NCBI GenBank assembly: GCA_029891345.1
Contig: CM057002.1
Location: forward strand, 62,114,777-62,178,776
DNA length: 64,000 bases
Source: Dryococelus australis
Lineage: Eukaryota > Arthropoda > Insecta > Phasmatodea > Phasmatidae
Direction of reading: 5' to 3'
Below are positions 1 through 11,469 of this stretch, piece after piece. A model generated the notes under the pieces. It did not search any database. It saw only the letters and a list, made by a program, of their open reading frames with translations, and was not told the origin of the DNA. The stretch's first letter is position 1, and each line of letters opens with the position of its first letter. The translations under genes and the position numbers were made by a program.

Positions 1-2750
1 CGAGCGAATCAAGGTCTGTTGATTCAAGTGGAAATTGCAGGTCACACATTTGGAATTATTTCACGAAAATAAAAATGAAGCTCACTGTAGTATGTGCGAT
101 TCTACCAAAATTTTAATGGTACACTATATAAGAGAATGTTACAACTCTTCAATGTCAAATTGCACGATGTAGCCTACCAGCTATTTTATACAATTCTAGT
201 AAAAACTTGCTAGAGTTCGAATCAAAAAACAGAAACCTTTTGAATGCTTGGGTTGAACGCAACACAAACAAAATTCCAGTGCTCATATATCCCTATTATT
301 AATATTAATTAATTTAACAATAATAAAATGAACAAAACCAAATAATTTTACATTAAAAATATATAAAATCACAGGAATTCCAGTATTTTCAGTGTAGTAC
401 TTGAATTCCTACCCTTTTAAATTGTTATAAAGTAGAAAAACTCCCCACTAAATTTCTTTTGTGATTTTTTTTATTAATATCGGCATTGGTCACGTTTTTC
501 TCGTTTGTGTAACTTTTGAGTAGTAGTTGTCTTTTTTAGTTCAGATGCGGGCCGTTTTCTTCTGTGATTTGGCAGTTTTAGTAATTTTCAGATGCTTTGG
601 TTAATTTTCGAAAGTCATATTTTCTTTTTCAAATTTCAATCAATTATGAAAAGTATTTTTATATGCTTTATTTAAACAAGTTAAGGTAAAATGTTTTTAA
701 TGTATTATTTACAGTAATACACTTTTACCAAAAATAACCATTTTTCTGTTAATGAGGAGAAGGTATTAGTGTATTAAACATAAGCATATCGGCGAGGTTA
801 ATTTAGCTCCTAAGGAATTATTCGTGAATGTTAAGTGGTCCGTTACATAATATTTACACTAATTGCTGAAGATGATAGAGAATTCTTAAGGAGCACAAAT
901 AACTAACCAGACGCTTGTGTTGAGACATACCATTTATACAATTGCTTTTTCTGACACCTTTATTACACAATGCATAAATGTTTATTAACGTTAAGTGTTT
1001 TGGTGAAAATTTACGGGGAAAATTACATGAATAGTTGATACTCAGTACATATATTAGTATTTTTAGTCATGGTGCACTGATATGACATTACGGATTACTG
1101 GTACAATTATTGCTTATGAGATCAATCAGCAACTACTACATCAGTTACTGATTACAAGTTTAATAACTTATTTAATTTCAAAATAATCAATACAGTCAAT
1201 CCAGCACCGCGAGACAGTTTATTTTAACAAAACTGTTCACTTCAGGCTACAGCATGAGGAAAGCCTACAATATCTGTAGAGCCCCACTATAACAGAAAGT
1301 AAAATAAGCTGATTTCCTCATTACAATTTCACCATTTAGTCATAAAAATATTTTTAATTTCATCAAAATTTTATAGCAAAAACTGCATGTGTTATTATCA
1401 GAATATTAAAGTGTTGTTTTCATAACACTTTCAAACAAAATAAATGGAATTTTTTATTCATATATATTAATCAGAAGGCTACATATTTAAATGGAAAACA
1501 TTCAAAATAAAGATAACGGGACAAAATCAAGAGAGCACACTTATCATGAAACACACATTATCAGTCACATTAATTTTTGTATGACAAATCCTACATTTTG
1601 TCGAAACAAAATTACAATTCCCCAGTAACACTAGCATTAGCAACTTACAAGATTTTTACATCACCCTCATATAGCTTCTGTTCATTTTTTTTGTCAGCAC
1701 AATGGAGCCTGCACAGAGGTGCCTGAGCATAAGGGATGTGCGTGTTTTGAGACACGTGGGTAAACAGAGCTACTGCTCTAAGAAACGAGGACAATGACGC
1801 AAATCTAAGGAATGCACGAGACAGGGGGAAGTATTAGCCTACTGCCATGTAGTGGGAGGCTGTGGCAGCACCTAGCAAGAGCCCTCGATAAAGTAACAAC
1901 TAAATGTCTGCATAAAGAATTGTGGTAATTTTTAAGTTCCTCAAATGTGTGAGTTGGGGTTTGGTAGCAGCTTGGTTGCAAACCTTTCATCAACTTAACC
2001 AGTCAGAATTATTGTTGAGAAAGCCAGTATTCCTTAGAACATTGGATTACGATTCATGAGATTTATGTAAAGCTATATAATATGAAGTAAAGCAACAGCG
2101 TGATCTCAGCTTTATTGAGTCTTTTACTATTTCTGTATGGTCCTTTCAAACAGTGCTTTATCATAACTTGAACGGTCTTAGGTCACATAAACCAAGATGG
2201 TAACAGTTGGTATATAACAATATTTTATTAAATCCTATTCCGTTCATTATTACACCAACACAAATCCACAACCTAACTACAAAATACTAGAAGAAATTTA
2301 TGATTGATAAAATAAAAATACTCCTTACACAGTAAAAATGTTACAAAAAAGTTTCTAATTGTATAGCTGTAGAGATTTTCTAAAGAGAAGTGGCAAAACT
2401 ACCTATGTATTTGTTTTTGTTTGCAAGTCTCTTTTTGCACCCACTTAATGTTTACATTGCAGTATTTGCATTTTCTTCAGTTTATAAAACACACAAAACC
2501 CTTCACTTTCAAAAACTCCCTAGCATAATCTAAAACAGTAGCAACTATTTTTGGAATTTTTAACAATTTTGCAACGTAAGCAGCTCAGTACAGTCACTAC
2601 CCAAGCTCAATAGTTGCAAATACAGTATTTGATAATTGTCAAGAATCTAACCACAGTGTAAAGATGATGTGTAAAATTGCAATGTTTACAAATAATGATT
2701 ACATTTTACAAAAACAAAAAAAAAATTAACGTTACATATAATGAAGCAAG
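1..2750. other. AT-rich stretch without recognisable genes
   Basis: I find no convincing coding region, RNA gene or transposon protein here. Open frames are short and AT-driven. The only structure I can support is about 90 bases at 661-750 that match a dispersed repeat seen again near 36.5 kb and 38.9 kb. The rest is probably old intergenic or intronic DNA. Confidence 0.7.
661..750 (+). repeat. Fragment of dispersed Tigger-associated repeat (copy 1)
   Basis: The segment reads tttatttaaacaagttaagg, then an AT-rich part with a GTATTA...TAATAC inverted repeat, then an A-rich tail. The same order of motifs occurs at 36484-36650 and 38880-38960. The shared inverted repeat and flanks make chance similarity unlikely. 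No terminal repeat is visible at this copy, so it is a truncated remnant. Confidence 0.5.
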
Positions 2751-2759
2751 ATGTCTATT

Positions 2760-2970
2760 AAACAATGACTAAACAACTTCACCTCATCAGTGAGCAAGCT
2801 TTGCCACCCGATTCCTACGTTGTTTTCATTGTTACCACACATCAGGAGACATCAGATTGTACTATCTACTGATGGCAACAATGGACATCCTAGCCTGAAG
2901 ATTGTATTATTCACCAGTTGAGTCATTGAAGTTATGCATCGGGATCATCCAAGTACAGCAGCGCACCGCT
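2760..2970 (+). repeat. Dispersed repeat, copy 1 (LTR-like upstream region)
   Basis: This stretch is related to 27400-27600 in the same orientation. Both start with an aacnacttcanctcat core followed by an agcaagc(c/t)ttg motif, and both later carry ttgta(c/t)t(g/a)ttcacc. In both copies a TATA box lies downstream (TATAAATAG at 3099; TATATAG at 27597). That order is what the U3 part of a long terminal repeat would look like, but no paired LTR was found. Confidence 0.5.
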
Positions 2971-3095
2971 AGTTGCCACTACTAGTACAATTACAGAGCA
3001 TGCAGCTTGGAACCAGCACCGGCCACTGACATCACAAGCCACGAGTCCATAGATTGCTTACCCCCTCCACAACTCAAGCCAGGGTGCGCCGGCCT

Positions 3096-3400
3096 GAGTA
3101 TAAATAGTGGGCAGCAACTCCCACCGCACCTCGTTGCCAGATATATTCTTCCACCTTGCCTGCACCGTAGCCTTGCTTCTACCAGCCCTGTCTTCACATC
3201 ACACTGTGTCGAAGATCATTACTATCGCCAACGTCAACACACTAGACACTGCGGCCCCTTCAAGGCAACATAGTAGAGTAGTACCAATTCAAGTTAGTTA
3301 CATAATGCTCGTCTACCCAGCCATTGTTAGTCTAAGGCCAAGGTCACCTTCACCTGGCTCAGTATAGATTAAGTTTCTGTATGCTCTTGCTGACATAGCA
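3096..3400 (+). promoter_or_regulatory. TATA-containing LTR-like promoter segment
   Basis: A consensus TATA box (TATAAATAG at 3099-3107) sits in a locally GC-richer block. About 240 bases downstream is a ccttcacctggc motif followed by a pyrimidine-rich run. The same motif and order occur at about 21180-21250, inside the putative gypsy LTR at 20110-21318. I infer that this is a degenerate LTR of a related element. Two short overlapping open frames here have no recognisable product. Confidence 0.4.
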
Positions 3401-3868
3401 GGTGACCAGGGAATGGACTCAGAAACGCAATACACTAAAAGAGTACCCACATATTTTGTGCACTACGGTGTAGAACGGTAGAGCCCCAACATTAGGGTAC
3501 TCAGTCTCTTGAGGCCAGCTTGCCGGCTCAGTGGCTACTCTCTACACCGTGCTGCTTGCGCCGGAGTTAGTGTTCCCTGAGGTGGGGGAGACTGTTCCTC
3601 CTTAGACACTTACCCAAGTGCTGGGACAGTCCGCCAGCAAGACCTACCTCTCCGTATTCACAGCATTTCGATGCAGAGTGCTGGGATAGAGATACAGCCC
3701 TTAACTGGCAGACACTGCGTGTGGCTGTACACCAGTATCGGACAACACATAACCAGCTCTCCATTCCACGAATGTGATAGTGTGATTCTGTCCTAATGCC
3801 CAACTCCTGTCGGAGTGGTGTCCGAGAGAGGGTTAGATAGGTACTCACCGAGGAAACAAGCCTAGGCA

Positions 3869-4282
3869 TTGAATCACCTGCAGAGGTTGTCTACACCAGA
3901 GATTCCCATGGACCTTTTCGTAGCTCCCATTCACCTTAGTGAGGAAACACACCACGCGTTTGCTGCCTACTTAAGTGGACAGGACAAGTCCTTAGGGATC
4001 ACCAACCCGCACTTTTGGGGATTTGAGCCAGTGAAACCAACTGCTGCAACCAACACTATTTACGAGCTCCTGCATACTGACACACCCAGTTCAAAATCAT
4101 GTCAACCAGAGTTGACACAGGTTAAGCAGCCTTCACAGGTTACGCATTGCCCAGGTATACCGCCCAAAGCAAACCCGCCAAAACGCAAAGTCATTCTCAC
4201 GGAACCAGATTTCATGCCCTGTCACAATGTTACCAGGCCAGAACTTTACACTGGACATGCTTCAATACATCATAAAGACTAG
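3869..4282 (+). pseudogene. Unclassified small ORF, related to the ORF at 6026-6445
   Basis: The open frame is 137 codons with a listed start at 3869; an ATG at 3908 (MDLFVAPIHL) is an alternative start. The first half contains an AFAAYL segment and FWGFEPV; the second half is rich in proline and basic residues. Near the C-terminus it has VILTEPDFMPCH, which corresponds to LVLINQDFVPCQ in the ORF at 6026-6445. The arrangement around the motif (a proline-rich stretch, then K/R residues, then D-F-x-P-C) is the same in both. I do not recognise the family. A Gag-like or capsid-associated protein of a mobile element is possible, because an LTR-like promoter lies upstream. It could also be a chance remnant, although the paired motif argues against that. 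Confidence 0.4.
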
Positions 4283-4860
4283 AATCATTTAAAAAACCTG
4301 CCATGAGGTGCACCTGACCTAACACCCACCAAAACCCTTTGGACTTGGTGACGTTCCACCATTAGCCTTAGGGAATAACGTCAATATGTATTACTTGCTT
4401 TCCCCATATCAAGAACATTTTTGGCTATAGATGTTTGCTTATTAAAAAAAGATACAAGCGTGATTCTGCACATGAACAAGTGCCTCAGCAATTCAAGTAA
4501 ATATCTCGAATTGTACAGTCAACAATAATCTTACCCCGTTGCTACCAATTGAAACATGACGCAATTTGAGTTAGTCTTAAAAGACTTAAGTTCCACCCCT
4601 CAGGTATTTTGCACTGACTATGAAGCTTAAAATTATTACGTTAAAAGTGAGACTACTGTCTCTGCCTAGCAGCTTTTATTATTCACCGGTCCACTGTATT
4701 ATGCTAGAACAAGCAAATTCATTTACTCCCCGCTAGATCGCACTAGTAGTAATACTGCTTGTCTTTTGTTTTGGATCCTCCTCCAGTCGGCCGGTGAAAC
4801 CACAGAGGCAAGTCATGCTTCGCACCCCTTGTTCAGTGAATACCCCTCACCCTAGTGTAC

Positions 4861-4930
4861 CCAGCCAATCAGAGATGAGCACCAGCCCATGAGGGGTATA
4901 AAGGTAGAGAGGGCCAGCATATCGATGCGA
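4861..4930 (+). promoter_or_regulatory. CCAAT + TATA core promoter
   Basis: A CCAAT box (CCAATCAGA from 4865) is followed about 32 bases later by TATAAAGG at 4897-4904. This is classical spacing for an RNA polymerase II promoter, facing the unclassified ORFs at 5.8-6.4 kb. It is probably a retroelement promoter, since degenerate repeats follow it directly. Confidence 0.45.
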
Positions 4931-4937
4931 GCTTTTG

Positions 4938-5130
4938 TTTCCAGCACGCACTGCTCGGATCCAATCTAATTGCCTTAGTATTTTCCAGCATTCGTTGCTA
5001 GGAACTGATCCCCGCCTTAAGCCTAACTTATTGTCATTGTTGAGCCCATCACGCATTGCTCAGGCCAACTTTCTCCGCTACACTAGTTTTGTACTGTTGC
5101 TATTGTTCCAGCACGTGCTGCTTGGAACAC
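4938..5130 (+). repeat. Four degenerate copies of a ttccagcacg...tgct.gga motif
   Basis: Near 4940, 4982, 5045 and 5107 the sequence repeats the pattern ttccagca(c/t)(g/t), a few bases, then tgct(c/t/a)(g)ga. The last copy is close to a palindrome around CACGTG. Spacing is irregular (roughly 40-65 bases), so this is not a simple tandem array. It lies just downstream of the CCAAT/TATA promoter and could be a cluster of protein-binding sites or RNA structures. Confidence 0.4.
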
Positions 5131-5775
5131 ACCCTTTGCAGAGGGTAAATATCAGCAGAGCTTGTGGTAGGTTAGGATTACATCAGTTAGGAGCTATCCG
5201 ATACGTTCCCTGCAAAAACCCACACCCCCTACCATCACTCATGATTGCAGAGGATCCTATCCTAGTCTTTTTAAAAGGTACCACCCTGTCACTTTCACGC
5301 TTAGTTTCCCAAACAAAGTGTCAGCGATAGTGAACTCGTTTCTACAACACATGCACAACAATGCAAGAAGTTAGCCAATAATTTCTACGCATCCCTTTTT
5401 GAGTCACGCGTCTCTGCTGGCAATCCTAAAAGGTAGCTTTCAAGAGTTTATGTTTGTGATGCTGATCCGGAGCAAGAGCGCTATCACCACGTTTTTATTT
5501 TCTCAAAAATAAATGTGGGTGAACTACTTTTACTTTTGAGTCAACTTCCTTGTAGGCCCTAGTACCTTGTAGTTACTCTTGCCACATACATACAGGTATT
5601 CACTGGAGGTTTACTCATCGTATAGCACGCATACTTTGGTTCACAGAACACACCGGCCATCCCTTGCAGACAAACTTAGATTGTGGGGAACGGATAAACC
5701 GTCAAAAGGTACAATGTCTGTGAAGCCACAAACTACGTTTGGGATTACTCCTCCCCAGAGCGAATCTGCTGGGAA

Positions 5776-6072
5776 CCTCTTATCCCCAAAGTGGTAGACA
5801 GTTACAAGGCCGCGTACCCTTGCGGTGAAATACGTAACATCATGCGAGTACCTATGCGTGCAAAGCAGCTTGGTGGGGTAATTTCCAACACCCTAATGCC
5901 TTTTGTCAAAAGGGAGGGACTGAAAGAAATAACGAAGGAGGCTCTACTTGCATCGGGCCAGGTGCATGAATATCAGCCCTCAGTAGTCAAGCTAGTCTTC
6001 AGTCCAGGGAACAGGCACAAGCTCTATGCAGACTACAAGAGCCAAGAGAATCTCGCCGCCTGTATGCTCTGA
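5776..6072 (+). pseudogene. Unclassified small basic ORF upstream of the 6026-6445 frame
   Basis: The open frame gives a short basic protein with a listed start at 5791. It has RNIMRVPMRAKQLGGV, followed by an amphipathic part (MPFVKREGLKEITKEALL) and a C-terminal part with KLVFSPG. The frame extends a few codons upstream of 5791 without an ATG. The glycine plus amphipathic pattern vaguely recalls small virion-core proteins of Polinton-type elements, but I cannot assign it. It overlaps the next frame by about 47 bases, which suggests either a frameshift within one original gene or two adjacent small genes. Promoter-like sequence lies about 900 bases upstream. Confidence 0.35.
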
Positions 6073-6445
6073 TCCAGCAGCCTATACGGACTGTATTGTA
6101 GAATACTTGAGGAAGCCTGAAATGCCACCTACACCGGCTATAGCACACTTCACACCTGTAAAACTCCTGCCACATTCAATATACCGAACCCAGGAAATAC
6201 TGATTACTCCACCAACACCACAAAGAGCTGCACCACAGAAAGCTCCCATCAAGTTAAAATATTACCCAAATGACCTTCCTTCTACCATACCTGCCAAACA
6301 TAGACTTGTACTAATTAATCAAGATTTTGTGCCCTGCCAAGTAGCCACTGCCTGTTCTATACACCGGCAAGGTTCAGGTATCATATCAGAACCCCTACAG
6401 AAGCGAGACTGGTTATCTCTTCTAACTGAATCACCGGACTCCTAG
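6026..6445 (+). pseudogene. Unclassified proline-rich ORF, paralogue of the 3869-4282 ORF
   Basis: The frame has 139 codons. It contains YTDCIVEYLRKPEMPPTP, a proline/threonine-rich middle, and LVLINQDFVPCQ near the C-terminus. The last motif pairs with VILTEPDFMPCH of the 3869-4282 ORF, and the YTDCIVEYL part may pair with NTIYELLHT there. Two diverged relatives about 2.1 kb apart on the same strand imply an old duplication or two insertions of one element family. No enzyme motif is visible and no family is recognised. Confidence 0.4.
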
Positions 6446-7080
6446 GTATTTGATATCCAGCCCGTCACGTATCAATAAATTTACGAATTGTTCTCATGAC
6501 ATAAAATTTTGTTTACATTTGTATAGTGAACATGAGCACCATGCAAATTGTTTTGTTATCCATACAATGTGAAGTGAATGAGCAATAATGGTGTACAACA
6601 AATGGAAATTTACAAAACTTAATGTTTGTAAGAGTTTGATGAAAGAAGCTTGCACTGTAGTTTTATAGATACACTTAGATAAGCAAATTCATACAATTTT
6701 TCACCAATAAGGGAATTATTACATAACTTCATAATTAAACATAATTTCTCTGTATTTCAAATTATGTTGCTTTATTTTGCGGCTCACAAGAAAATCTTTG
6801 GGCCTAAAATATTGGCTTTTCCTGCAAAGTGTAATTCAATTTTTATAAGCAAGCACAGTTTAATAACTTGTGTAGTCATTGCACCAACAATTCGTGCTGA
6901 CTAAACCAAAAAGGCTTGGCATGGGACATAAATCATGTTGCCTGGAGGTGTGTGCCACATCATGTACGTGACATTGTACACGACCTTGACAAAGTCATAG
7001 CCAAATAGCCGTGCCAGGCCGCAAATAACAGTCTTCTACAGCGTTGCCAGTTGCAGCTAGTAACATTTACCGTGATTGTT
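6446..7080 (+). other. Non-coding stretch between unclassified ORFs and pogo fragment
   Basis: AT-rich to 6890, then somewhat more balanced. I see no gene, terminal repeat or RNA. It may contain the 5' non-coding part of the pogo-type element whose transposase fragment starts at 7134. Confidence 0.5.
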
Positions 7081-7133
7081 GTTTGTGATGGGTGTTAGTT
7101 ACTGAAATATACGCCCGGTAAGAATTATATGAG

Positions 7134-7510
7134 ATGGGAAATAACGCTAGTTATAGTGCAGGATACAAATTGAAGGTGACAGTGTATGAAGAGTATGGAT
7201 ATAGAGCAGTGCGTCACGAATTTTCAGTAAATGAAAAATTAGTAAGAGACTTGCCAAAACAAAAGGATAAGCTTACAAATACTAATTTCGGAGGAAAGCT
7301 TTCCACATGCCAAAACATGGGAAAATTCAGGCAATCGATGCTGGCATGCTTGATTATGCATGTGAATTGAGGAACACTGGCTGCTGTGCTGTATCTTATG
7401 AAATGCTGCAAATGAAGGCTCAACATATCGTGAGAAAAAGAGATAGCACCCAGTTTAAATCATCAATAGGCTGGGTTATTCATTTTATGCGGGTCTCTCC
7501 TTCAAGATAG
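7134..7510 (+). pseudogene. pogo/Tigger-like transposase, N-terminal fragment (broken)
   Basis: The ATG at 7134 opens MGNNASYSAGYKLKV, followed by AVRHEFSVNEKLVRDLPKQK. This is the CENP-B/pogo N-terminal helix-turn-helix; an intact relative would normally have a tryptophan near this RDLPKQK. After a frameshift near 7305 a second frame gives GMLDYACELRNTGCCAVSYEMLQMKA, typical of the second (Tc5-type) helix-turn-helix. It ends near 7505 with GWVIHFMR, where the family usually reads a GW-x-x-x-FM-x-R-type motif. The catalytic DDE/DDD part is absent, so only the DNA-binding half remains. A second, longer member lies at 34113-35310. Confidence 0.8.
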
Positions 7511-7566
7511 TGGTTAGAGCGCTGACAACCCTCCCTCCAGCGTTCAGTAGATGATCCTACAGCGGT

Positions 7567-8721
7567 GTGTTTGCTATTACTTTAGCCCGGTGGGTCATGG
7601 TAGGTTCTATAGGGGGCTGCTTAGTGGGGGGATACCGTCTGAGGAGGGGAATCAAACCCCAGAGTAAGTCGAACCGTGATTGTTTCCCGTCCGGGGAGTA
7701 CAATCTTCCTCACTACAAGAGCTGCCAAAATACGGGACGCCAGCTGTCCAGGGGGTACATGTCACGGTACGGATTAATTAATGGTGATGGTAGGGGTGGG
7801 TGATCCTGTCGGGGGGGTTTATGTTACCTGCAGTGGTCGCGTGGGTCGGCGCATGGGTACGTAATTTATGGGGAAGTAACTACGCTGGGTTTCAGGGTGA
7901 GCTTTGATGGTAGCCAAACCAGGATTACCTTCCCACAAGATAATCGGAGGATACACGTATTTAGAAACTCTTTCTCCTGGCCTAGCTTGGGTGGCATCGT
8001 AATAGTAAGTACAGGAGTCTCAGGCTGGAGGTAGCTAACGATACGGCCACGGCCAACAAGTACCCAAGCATGTGTTTAACTCTGACTCGCAATCTAGGGA
8101 AATGAGTGGATAAATGGGCCAAGGTTTAATTTCCTAGTTCACAGGTGGGGGCGTGTCATCACACTCAACTTCTGCATCTACTTATGAGTTAATTATCCTC
8201 TGTAAAGCTCGTCATTCTCTGCGGCGGTTACGGCTCTGGATACCACCCATCTTATTGTGCATCTAGACCAGCCTTCTGTCCTTCCTGCAGACATGCAGTC
8301 CTGAACTAGGACACCACCAAGGGTAGGTGAGGGAACACCCGAAACCCAGGATCAGTGGAATGTCTTTTCGGACTCAAATAGCCTTATTCAAGCCCCGTCT
8401 CCTGTGCAGTTCGGCAAACAAAGTTTCACTGACAGAATTGTAATAAAACAAACAAGCAAGGAAACTAATATTAAAAGTAAGGTAGTCGACAATTTCAATT
8501 TGACGTTTAATATTTATCAATATGATTTTTATGCTCTTTACTGTGTATCCTCTCAAGGGGGATTTATCCAGAAGGGAAACGTTGTGACTACCTGCTACTG
8601 CAGAGTCAAGGGAGTGACTGAGGTAAACGGGGTGCAGGAATTGGATGTCGAGTTTACCTCTGGAGTGACGTACAGTCTACGGTTGCAGGAAGAGCCTTCT
8701 TCAAGCTGCCGGAGAGGATGA
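7567..8721 (+). pseudogene. Unrecognised long frame, interrupted by stops
   Basis: One reading frame stays mostly open from 7567 to about 8030 with a single TGA at 7801. The same frame is open again at 8404-8721. Translated pieces include GGCLVGGYRLRRGI, GFRVSFDGSQTRITF and VKGVTEVNGVQELDVEF. The base composition is richer in G than its surroundings. I do not recognise a family. The openness and composition suggest a decayed mobile-element gene, but it could also be chance in a GC-richer block. It lies directly downstream of the pogo fragment and upstream of the repeat module at 8880. Confidence 0.3.
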
Positions 8722-8879
8722 AGTCTTCAGCAAGCTGCTGGAGAGGTTGGAGCCTTTGTAGGTGAGACCAGCGACTGGCCAGAGTCTTGCTCGTGTCTCC
8801 TTATATATTTGAAAAACCCTGTATCAGCGATCTTCCGGGGGCGCGGGGGAAGTTAGTCTTTCGTCGCAAGGGTTGGTAT

Positions 8880-9303
8880 ATTAGGGTTGCGGCAGCACCA
8901 CTCATTTCTTATCTCCCTACGCTGAGGCGTCAAGTTTACCACCTCTGCATGAGGCTCTGTAGGTGTGACGTCATGGGGAAGCACATGTGCTGCGATCCTG
9001 TGGTGTGGGGAGAACTTCCTTCTCAGCTATCTCGGGACAGTGGCTTGTCGGGTAAAACAATCTTGACTCACGTGGGTGGCGACCGCATGTCGGAATATGG
9101 GCGGGCAGTACAATTTATAATTTAACGCGTTAATTATTTTTACTCCTGAGGCTGTCCAACACATGAAGTCGATTCTATCGGTACCTGAAGAGTAGTCTAC
9201 CACTGTTTGTAACTTACTTTGAGCTCTTGCTTGCTCATTTGTGGGGCAAAGTCGCACGTAGTGTGCACAGTCTCGCTGCGCAGCAGTGTGGCGTGCATCA
9301 CCT
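8880..9303 (+). repeat. Dispersed repeat module, copy 1 (inverted copy at 42734-43160)
   Basis: The segment matches the reverse complement of 42734-43160 along its length. Shared landmarks in order are a cactcatttcttatc-like run, tcaagtttaccncctct, gtgacgtca, gtgctgcgatcctgtggt, gggcgg(g)cngtacaattt, ttaattattttt, and ctgcgcagcagtgtggc. Identity looks high in blocks with small gaps. The copies have opposite orientation, so this is a mobile or formerly mobile sequence. No protein motif is visible in it. Confidence 0.75.
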
Positions 9304-9309
9304 TTCACG

Positions 9310-11460
9310 TAGGGCTTGACGGTTACCTGAATTTTCGGTTCGGTGCGGTAATTTTTTATACAAGCCGAAACAGACCCAAACTCTCAGAAAAAAACTGACC
9401 AGTCAGGGTTGTTCTTATGCCAAAGTTAAAACAAACAAATTGTTAAAAATTTACCAAATTATGTCACTTCCTCATACAGTACACTCCCGTTTATTCCTGC
9501 TTCACTTAACGGTTTTTGGGTTAACCATGCGAGTCTATAGGCCTTTCATGGAAAAGTGAGCATTTTTGAGGCCCTAGTACATTTTTCTTTTGCCTTATTT
9601 TATCGTTTAACCACCCTTTTAAATAAATATTGCTATGTAAGTAATAAACACAGTGTATATATTTCACCGCGTTCGGTAGTAAAAAATAAGGCTAAAATAA
9701 CATATATTTCTCGACTATTATTCCAAATGAGAGGGCTTTTAAAACTGTCCACCTTACCGTGAATAGCCTATATTGCTGTGCCATGTAGCTGATGTTTATC
9801 TCTTTAAACTGCTAGCCTGTCACAGAGACCTGCTGTTGAAGCGCATATCTGATCGCACTCATTCAGGCTGTGATCGAAAGGGCAGATTTTGTCGACAAAA
9901 TGATAACGTGGCTCGATTTTGTATACAAAAATGGTGACGTATTTAGTTATTTGGTATTTCGTATCTAGCAGATGTTAGCCAAAATACAAAATCAGCGCCA
10001 TGTTGTTTTTTACCTTCAAAACACATACATGAATGCGTAAATCAAAAGTTTCTTTAAACAAATAACTGTTGATGAAATATGACAACTTACAAAATACAGA
10101 ATTTGTCATTTCGGACAAGGCCTCAGTTACCACTATCATGTACTGTACTATGTACAGTACAGTACTTTAAATCCTGCACTTATAGTGCATGATTTGTATG
10201 TGCTTTGAAATGTATATTAGGTTCTGTGTTTTATCAGCATTTTCAGAACCAATATCATTTTTCCATCAGTAGTAAAAATGTGTAAATTCAATTATCTTGG
10301 TTTTTTTCAAAAATACAAATTCGCTTATTTGTTTTTTCTCTGGTCCTGATTAACAAGGATAATCTGGAGTTTATTATATAACATTATAATGTAGCATAAC
10401 TGTGGCATTATATGTATTTACAATTTTACTACTTACGTGTTGTAGCATTAAAATCATCCTACATACCGTACATCCCAGGGATATTGAGGTTATGGTTTCC
10501 CAATAATCCATACATTGCCAAAACAGAAATACTGTTTTATTGTGTCAGATTTATTTCATTCTATTAAATGAAGTTATATTTATGTACACAAATGTTAGTA
10601 ACGTGAATTATTTCCAATTGAAATTTCATATTAACGAAGCAAGTGAACAGATCCCTCATAAATATTTAGCAATTAAATATGGCGCTATGAAGCTAGTCCT
10701 GCCACATTTGCTCATGCAGTTTTCCATTTCCAGTGAATGGATACTGACTCAAGTTTTGTTCATTGCACGGATGCAATACTGTCCAGAATGGTTTTTTGGA
10801 TACTTTTCTTCACTTACTGACTACTTTGTCACTTTCTTCGACAACACCAATTTAGGTTAATCATTACGTCTTTTAACAGCCTGATTACAAAGCAGACGTG
10901 GTCTCGCCATTGTGTGAGGTCGTGTTCCATTTCTTGCACAAGTGTCAAAGAAATAACATTTTTTTTTTGCTTTTGTTTTGGACGGAAATTTTTTTAGCGA
11001 GGTTTTATACCGCTTGCGGCAGATATTTGTTTACACTTTTCAGCTGACACGACTACGAACTGAGTGAAATTACATTTTTCTCAAACTATTAGCAAAAAAA
11101 AAGTTTTTACAGCTGCTGGTTAATGTTGTAGAACACATGCACATGCAAATGTAGTAACTTAATTTTGCTAGTTATCTGCAATGGCTGAAAAAGCAAATGA
11201 AGTAAATCTCATTACGTGACACTTGTTATATATACTGGTAATATTACTTTTATAGCATGATTGATGTGTCTAGATATAGTGAAACAAAACTTGTTAAACA
11301 TTTGCTTCATATGAAAGTCAATTTGACAACAGACTTTAAATGTGCATAAATATTTTTGTAATCCTTGTCGCACTCCAAAATGTGTAGTAATGACCGACCG
11401 GAACAGAAAGCTGAAAATCTAAACCAAAAAAACCAAACCGAACCAGAATAAAAATGTGAA
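9310..11460. other. AT-rich stretch with small palindromes, no gene recognised
   Basis: No coding region is supported. A 106-codon open frame at 10540-10860 has no recognisable motif. Small structures are present: a gattttgtcgacaaaatg palindrome near 9886 and a perfect 9-base inverted repeat at 10140-10160. A cagtacactcccgtttattc end at about 9480 resembles a Tigger-type terminal repeat, but I found no partner. Confidence 0.55.
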
Positions 11461-11469
11461 AACCGATCA

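Noticed and set aside
10540..10860. Plus-strand open frame of 106 codons
   Set aside because: No recognisable motif, no supporting context; AT-rich chance frame is likely.
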